Assembly (NCBI GenBank): GCA_029059705.1
Contig: JAIDVM010000011.1
Location: 21,914-85,913, forward strand
From: Clostridia bacterium
GTDB taxonomy: Bacteria; Bacillota; Clostridia; Christensenellales; Borkfalkiaceae
DNA: 64,000 bases
Direction: 5' to 3'
In this document: positions 59,248 through 64,000 of the stretch, in pieces
Layout of the letters: the number at the start of each line of letters is the position of its first letter
How positions within the stretch are numbered: position 1 is the first letter of the stretch
The notes under the pieces: generated by a model
Seen by the model: only the letters and a program-made list of their open reading frames with translations
What the model was told of the DNA's origin: nothing
Database searches by the model: none
Translations under genes and position numbers: made by a program

Positions 59248-59451
59248 ATGAAAGAGTTTGCGGAAAGATTAAAAGATTTGCGTCTTGAAAAAGGATTAAG
59301 CCAAAGACAGTTGGGCAAATTGGTAAATATAAGTCATCACGCAATATCACAATGGGAAAATGAGAGCCGCATACCAAATGCAGAAATGGTTGTTATGCTT
59401 GCAAAATTCTTTTCGGTTACAACCGATTATCTGCTTGGCGTAACCGATTAA
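59248..59451 (+). CDS. XRE/Cro-family repressor
   Basis: A 67-residue single HTH_3 domain protein: KEFAERLKDLRLEKGLSQRQLGKLVNISHHAISQWENESRIPNAEMVVMLAKFFSVTTDYLLGVTD, the classic repressor layout. ATG 59248 was chosen over the longer reading that runs through the operator. TATAAT at 59235-59240 puts the mRNA start at about 59247, so it is probably leaderless. It likely represses the divergent DUF6809 gene and perhaps itself. Confidence 0.88.
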   Translation: MKEFAERLKDLRLEKGLSQRQLGKLVNISHHAISQWENESRIPNAEMVVMLAKFFSVTTDYLLGVTD

Positions 59452-59480
59452 AATTAAATAAAATTAAGGCGGCGAAATCT

Positions 59481-59509
59481 TGCAATTGCGCCGCTTTTGT
59501 GTTATAATA
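59481..59509 (+). promoter_or_regulatory. Promoter of pyrG
   Basis: TTGCAA (59481-59486), 17-bp spacer, TATAAT (59504-59509). Confidence 0.68.
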
Positions 59510-59556
59510 GCAAAAGATTTTTAAGTTAAGCAAAGGAAAATTTTTTGGAGAGGTTT

Positions 59557-61158
59557 ATGACTAAATACATTTTCGTTACAGGCGGCGTTGTTTCGGGTTT
59601 GGGCAAGGGTATTACGGCGGCATCTTTGGGCAGACTTTTAAAGTGCAGGGGCTATAAGGTGGCTTCGCAAAAGCTTGACCCTTACATTAATATCGACCCC
59701 GGCACAATGAGCCCTTATCAGCACGGCGAAGTTTTTGTTACCGACGACGGCGCGGAAACCGACCTCGATTTGGGGCATTACGAGCGCTTTATCGACGAAA
59801 ATCTGAATAAATACTCCAACCTTACCACGGGCAAGGTTTATTGGAACGTTTTAAACAAGGAACGCAACGGCGAATATCTGGGACAGACGGTGCAGGTTAT
59901 TCCGCACGTTACCAACGAAATTAAAACCTTTATTTACAACGTTGGCAAAACCAACGGCGCGGACGTGGTTATTACCGAAATCGGCGGCACTATCGGCGAC
60001 ATCGAAAGCCAGCCGTTTATCGAGGCAATCCGTCAGGTTGCGCGCGAAGTGGGCAGGGACAACTGCTGCTTTATACACGTAACCTTAGTGCCCTATATTT
60101 CGGGCTCGGAGGAATTCAAATCCAAACCCACGCAGCACTCCGTTAAGGAATTGCAGGGAATGGGGATTAATCCCGACATAATTATCGCGCGTGTTGACGC
60201 GCCCATGCCCGCCGACGTTAAGGCGAAAATCGCAATGTTCTGCAACGTTGAGCCCGAGTGCTGCATCGAGAACATGACTTTGCCCGTTTTGTATCAGTGC
60301 CCCATAATGTTAGAGGACAGCCATTTTTCGGAAATAGTTTGCAAACGGCTTAAATTAGACCCGCGCGTTATCGATTTGACCGAGTGGAACAAGATGCTTT
60401 GCCGCATAGAGGCGCGCAATAAAACGGTTAAAATTGCGCTTTGCGGAAAGTACGTTCAGCTTCACGACGCTTATTTGTCGGTTGCCGAAGCTTTGGCGCA
60501 CGCGGGCTATGAAAACGCGGCTAAGGTTGAAATTAAGTGGGTTGACACCGAAGAGATGACCCGCGAAAATTACAAAAAGACCTTAAAGGACGTGGACGGA
60601 ATAATCGTGCCCGGCGGCTTTGGCGGTAGAGGCGTAGAGGGAATGTTACTTTGCGCGGAATACGCGCGCGTGAACAACGTGCCTTACTTCGGCATATGTT
60701 TAGGTATGCAGACGGCGGTTATAGAATACGCGCGCAACGTTTTGGGATATGCCGACGCGAATTCTTCGGAATTCAATCCCAACTCCAAACATTGCGTAAT
60801 CGACCTTATGCCCGACCAGCACGGCGTTAAAATGGGCGGCACAATGCGCCTTGGCGCGTACCCCTGCAAGGTGTTGGGGAATATAATGAAAACGAGCTAC
60901 GGCGAAGACAGCGTTTCCGAACGCCACCGCCACAGATACGAATTCAACAACGACTTCCGCGAGGAAATCGAAAAGGCGGGCATGGTAATTGCGGGTACTT
61001 CGCCCGACGGCATGCTTGTTGAAGCGGTTGAAATTCCCAAAAACAAGTTTTACATCGGCGTGCAGTTCCACCCCGAATTTAAGTCGCGTCCGCAGTCGGC
61101 GCACCCCATTTTCCGCGAGTTTATAAAAGCGGCGGTAGAGTGCAAATATAAAAAGTGA
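59557..61158 (+). CDS. pyrG: CTP synthase PyrG
   Basis: A 533-residue amidotransferase making CTP from UTP. The synthase domain starts [31 protein letters not shown] with [42 protein letters not shown]. The class I glutaminase domain has [12 protein letters not shown], nucleophile FGICLGMQ and the FHPEF triad His/Glu. ATG 59557 has GGAGAGG upstream; the earlier TTG overlaps it. The stop TGA is part of an inverted repeat B copy. Confidence 0.96.
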   Translation: MTKYIFVTGGVVSGLGKGITAASLGRLLKCRGYKVASQKLDPYINIDPGTMSPYQHGEVFVTDDGAETDLDLGHYERFIDENLNKYSNLTTGKVYWNVLNKERNGEYLGQTVQVIPHVTNEIKTFIYNVGKTNGADVVITEIGGTIGDIESQPFIEAIRQVAREVGRDNCCFIHVTLVPYISGSEEFKSKPTQHSVKELQGMGINPDIIIARVDAPMPADVKAKIAMFCNVEPECCIENMTLPVLYQCPIMLEDSHFSEIVCKRLKLDPRVIDLTEWNKMLCRIEARNKTVKIALCGKYVQLHDAYLSVAEALAHAGYENAAKVEIKWVDTEEMTRENYKKTLKDVDGIIVPGGFGGRGVEGMLLCAEYARVNNVPYFGICLGMQTAVIEYARNVLGYADANSSEFNPNSKHCVIDLMPDQHGVKMGGTMRLGAYPCKVLGNIMKTSYGEDSVSERHRHRYEFNNDFREEIEKAGMVIAGTSPDGMLVEAVEIPKNKFYIGVQFHPEFKSRPQSAHPIFREFIKAAVECKYKK

Positions 61159-61250
61159 GATTCTTCACTACGTTCAGAATGACAAGCGGGTTTGACATTA
61201 TGACAGTTAGGTTTTGTCATTCTGAGCAAGCGTAGCGCGTCGAAGAATCT
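61158..61250. repeat. Inverted pair of repeat B units
   Basis: An inverted copy (61158-61184, AGATTCTTCACTACGTTCAG...) and a direct copy (61215-61250, TGTCATTCTGAGCAAGCGTA...) separated by about 30 bp, able to fold into a long hairpin. It fills the gap between pyrG and dapL. Confidence 0.85.
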
Positions 61251-61268
61251 AAAAAAAGCGGTATTAAT

Positions 61269-62453
61269 ATGAATTACAATTTAAACTTTAACAATATTGC
61301 GCAAAGCTATTTGTTTGCCGAGGTTGCCAACAGGGTTGCGGCGTATTCTAAGGCGCACCCCGATAAAAAGGTGTTAAAGCTGGGCATTGGCGACGTTACT
61401 TTGCCCCTTGCGCCCGCGGTTATTTCCGCGCTTCATTCCGCCGTGGACGACATGGCAAAAAGCGAAACCTTTAAAGGCTACGGCCCTTACGAGGGCTACG
61501 ACTTTTTGCGCGAGGGCATACAGAATTATTATAAGGAAAGCGGCGTAAGCCTTGAGCTTTCCGAAATTTTCGTTTCGGACGGGGCTAAGTCGGATTTGGG
61601 AAATATCCTTGATATTTTTTCGAAGGACAACGTTGTGCTTGTGCCCGACCCCGTTTATCCTGTTTACGTCGATACCAACGTAATGGCGGGGCGCAAGGTT
61701 ATTTACGCCAACGCAACCGAGCAGAACGGCTTTTTACCCATGCCCGATTACAAAGTAAAGGCGGACGTAATTTACATATGCTCGCCCAACAACCCCACGG
61801 GCGCGGCTTATAGCAAGGCGCAGCTTAAAGAGTGGGTTGATTACGCAAATAAGGTGGGCGCGGTTATTTTATTCGACGCCGCTTACGAGTGCTTTATAAC
61901 GGACAACTCGCTTGCGCGGTCGATTTTCCAGATAGAGGGCGCAAAGACGTGCGCGATAGAGTTTTGCTCTTTTTCGAAAATTGCGGGCTTTACGGGTACG
62001 CGCTGCGGGTATACGGTTATTCCGCACGCGCTCGAAAAGAACGGCATGAACGCAAACAAGCTTTGGCTGCGCAGGCAGTCAACAAAGTTTAACGGCGTGC
62101 CCTATGTTGTGCAAAAGGGTGCGGCGGCTGTGTTCACCAAAGAGGGCATGGCGCAGATTAAGGCAAACCTTGCCTGTTACAGAGAAAACGCAAAGCTGAT
62201 TGCCGACTGCATGGACGAGTTGGGCATTTGGTATACGGGCGGCAAAAATTCGCCCTATATCTGGCTGAAATGCCCGAACGGCTTAAAGAGCTGGGAATTT
62301 TTCGATAAGCTTTTAAACGAGGCTCAGGTTGTGGGTACGCCCGGCGCGGGCTTCGGCGAGAACGGCGAGGGGTATTTCCGCCTTACCGCGTTCGGCAGCA
62401 GAGAGGTAACCGCAGAGGCGGTTGAAAGAATTAAAAAACTGTTACAAAGGTGA
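61269..62453 (+). CDS. dapL: LL-diaminopimelate aminotransferase DapL
   Basis: A 394-residue PLP enzyme making LL-diaminopimelate from tetrahydrodipicolinate in one step, by-passing DapC/D/E. It has [59 protein letters not shown] and the PLP lysine in [20 protein letters not shown]. Full length. No strong Shine-Dalgarno; repeat B ends 18 bp upstream. It ends 3 nt before malQ. Confidence 0.95.
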   Translation: MNYNLNFNNIAQSYLFAEVANRVAAYSKAHPDKKVLKLGIGDVTLPLAPAVISALHSAVDDMAKSETFKGYGPYEGYDFLREGIQNYYKESGVSLELSEIFVSDGAKSDLGNILDIFSKDNVVLVPDPVYPVYVDTNVMAGRKVIYANATEQNGFLPMPDYKVKADVIYICSPNNPTGAAYSKAQLKEWVDYANKVGAVILFDAAYECFITDNSLARSIFQIEGAKTCAIEFCSFSKIAGFTGTRCGYTVIPHALEKNGMNANKLWLRRQSTKFNGVPYVVQKGAAAVFTKEGMAQIKANLACYRENAKLIADCMDELGIWYTGGKNSPYIWLKCPNGLKSWEFFDKLLNEAQVVGTPGAGFGENGEGYFRLTAFGSREVTAEAVERIKKLLQR

Positions 62454-62456
62454 AAA

Positions 62457-63959
62457 ATGATTGAAAGACTTACCCGCGGCGCGGGCGTTTTGTGTCATAT
62501 TTCTTCGCTGCCCAACAAATACGGCATAGGGAGTTTGGGCAAAGAAGCTTATGAATTTGCCGATTTTTTAAAGAAGTCGCACGCAAAATACTGGCAGATT
62601 TTGCCCTTAACGCAGACGGGCTGCGGCGACAGCCCCTATCAGTCGGTTAGCTGCAATTCGGTTAATCCTTATTTTATCGACCTTGTAGCACTCAAAGACG
62701 AAGGACTTTTGGACGACGAGGAGCTGTTATCCTGCGAAATGCCCGAAGGGGATATCGATTACGGCACGCTTTACAATGAAAGATATTCCGTTTTAAGGCT
62801 GGCTTACGCCCGCTTTAACGTAAAGGACGCGGATTTTTGTAAATTTGTGGAAAGCGGCGAGGCGGACGAATACGCCGTTTTCATGTCCTTAAAAAACAGA
62901 TATAACGTAACGTTTGACGAGTTCCCCGAAAGCTATAAATATTTCGATTATCTCGCCGTAAACGAGTTTAAAAAATCCGTTTATAAGTCGGATTATCTGT
63001 TTTGGGTGTTTTTGCAATACACCTTTAAAAAGCAATGGTTTAAGTTAAAAAATTACGTAAATTCCCTCGGGATTAAAATAATAGGCGATTTGCCGCTTTA
63101 CGTTGCGTACGATTCCGCCGACGTTTGGGCGCACCCCGAGCTGTTTCAGCTTGACGAGGACTTAAAACCCGTAAAGGTTGCGGGCGTTCCCCCCGATTAT
63201 TTTTCTAAAACGGGGCAGCTTTGGGGCAATCCCTTATATAACTGGGAGGTTATGGCGGCAAACGGCTTTGAGTGGTGGACTAACCGCCTTGCCCGCGCGC
63301 GCGAGCTTTACGACGTTATACGCATAGACCATTTCAGAGGGCTTGACAGATATTACGCAATTCCTTTTGATGCGGAAACTGCCGAAACGGGCGAGTGGGA
63401 AGAAGGCCCCAAGGAAAGGCTGTTTGAAGCTTTAAGGGAAAAGCTCGGCAATCTTCCTATAATCGCCGAAGATTTGGGCGTTTTAGACGAGGGCGTTGAA
63501 AGACTTAGGGCGGCAACCGGCTTCCCCGGCATGAAAATCGTGCTGTTCGCGCTTGACGGCAAGCCCGAAAACCCTTATTTGCCGCACAATATGGAAGAAA
63601 ACAGCGTGGCTTACACGGGCACGCACGACAACGCAACGTGCTTTGGGCTTTTAAGCCTAATGGACGACGCGCAGTTTAAGGTTTTTAAGCGCAGACTTCG
63701 CGACGAACTTAAAAAACAAGGCGTTGTCTGTCCGTTCGTCACCCGCGAAGAGGCTGTGCACGCGCTTGTAACAAGCACGCTTGCTTCCCCCGCGGACGTT
63801 GCGGTTTTGCCCATACAAGACGTTTTGTGTTTGGGCGACGAGGCGCGCATGAACATTCCCGCAACCTCTTACGGAAATTGGCGCTTCCGCTTAACCGAAC
63901 AGCCCGCGCGTATCCACGCCGCGCTTTTAAGAAAAGCGGTTAAAGAATATAACAGATAA
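62457..63959 (+). CDS. malQ: 4-alpha-glucanotransferase MalQ
   Basis: A 500-residue GH77 enzyme that transfers maltodextrin chains. It has RGAGVLCHISSLPNKYGIGSLG, YWQILPLTQTGCGDSPYQS, GVPPDYFSKTGQLWGNPLYNW, nucleophile Asp in IRIDHFRGLDRYYAIP, acid/base Glu in IIAEDLGVLD and THDNAT. Full length. The last 41 bp of the window after it hold nothing I can identify. Confidence 0.95.
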   Translation: MIERLTRGAGVLCHISSLPNKYGIGSLGKEAYEFADFLKKSHAKYWQILPLTQTGCGDSPYQSVSCNSVNPYFIDLVALKDEGLLDDEELLSCEMPEGDIDYGTLYNERYSVLRLAYARFNVKDADFCKFVESGEADEYAVFMSLKNRYNVTFDEFPESYKYFDYLAVNEFKKSVYKSDYLFWVFLQYTFKKQWFKLKNYVNSLGIKIIGDLPLYVAYDSADVWAHPELFQLDEDLKPVKVAGVPPDYFSKTGQLWGNPLYNWEVMAANGFEWWTNRLARARELYDVIRIDHFRGLDRYYAIPFDAETAETGEWEEGPKERLFEALREKLGNLPIIAEDLGVLDEGVERLRAATGFPGMKIVLFALDGKPENPYLPHNMEENSVAYTGTHDNATCFGLLSLMDDAQFKVFKRRLRDELKKQGVVCPFVTREEAVHALVTSTLASPADVAVLPIQDVLCLGDEARMNIPATSYGNWRFRLTEQPARIHAALLRKAVKEYNR

Positions 63960-64000
63960 ATATAAGTAGAAAACAAGTAAAATATAAGAAAATATAACGC

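Overview
The window looks like a chromosomal segment of an anaerobic, uncultured member of the Clostridia. The evidence is: the Firmicutes gene order ispG-(polC position)-rimP-nusA-ylxR-ylxQ-infB-rbfA-nrnA-truB-ribF; a clostridial-type single-chain PurL; a TM1266-type iron-only hydrogenase regulator; a rubrerythrin with N-terminal rubredoxin; type III glutamine synthetase; and dapL with dapF. A lineage near Christensenellales/Borkfalkiaceae is my guess only. Coding sequence strongly favours CCC proline codons, and the window carries a tRNA-Pro with anticodon AGG. Nearly everything is housekeeping. There is no phage, plasmid, CRISPR or IS element, only one lone tyrosine recombinase next to that tRNA-Pro.

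Layout. 1-4.8 kb: a truncated lipoprotein gene, a TM1266-family gene behind a riboswitch-like leader, a NitT/TauT-type ABC transporter, mscL and an LRR protein. 5.2-18 kb: purine biosynthesis cluster purE-C-(purF paralogue)-F-M-N-H-D-L. 18-20.6 kb: MBG-domain lipoprotein and nrdR. 20.8-32.6 kb: the ispG to ribF translation/RNA cluster plus an endonuclease IV-like gene; at the polC position there is only a 510-residue protein with the OB and exonuclease parts. 32.6-36.3 kb: M24 peptidase, efp, dtd, a PhnP-like MBL protein and DUF5662. 36.3-41.8 kb: ferritin-like protein, tRNA-Gly, DUF1538 transporter with two PII-like genes, integrase, tRNA-Pro. 41.9-53.8 kb: mntP, murG, tetR, PAP2, fba/gap (divergent), ychF/argS (divergent), HAD phosphatase, rubrerythrin, a cysteine-rich protein, yihY. 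54-64 kb: glnN, purA, dapF, a divergent XRE/DUF6809 pair, pyrG, dapL, malQ.

Two dispersed repeat families fill the intergenic spaces. Repeat A is a roughly 120-bp foldback element with AAAACGCA/TGCGTTTT ends (five copies). Its central stem changes sequence between copies but keeps its pairing. Repeat B is a REP-like TGTCATTCTGAG...GAAGAATCT unit (nine intergenic sites). It also sits in frame five times in the C-terminal tail of RibF and once in a PII-like protein. Other points of interest are the candidate riboswitch before the hydrogenase regulator, the truncated PolC, several promoters that place the start of transcription at or within a few bases of the start codon, and an operator palindrome that exactly fills a promoter spacer between an XRE repressor and a DUF6809 gene.
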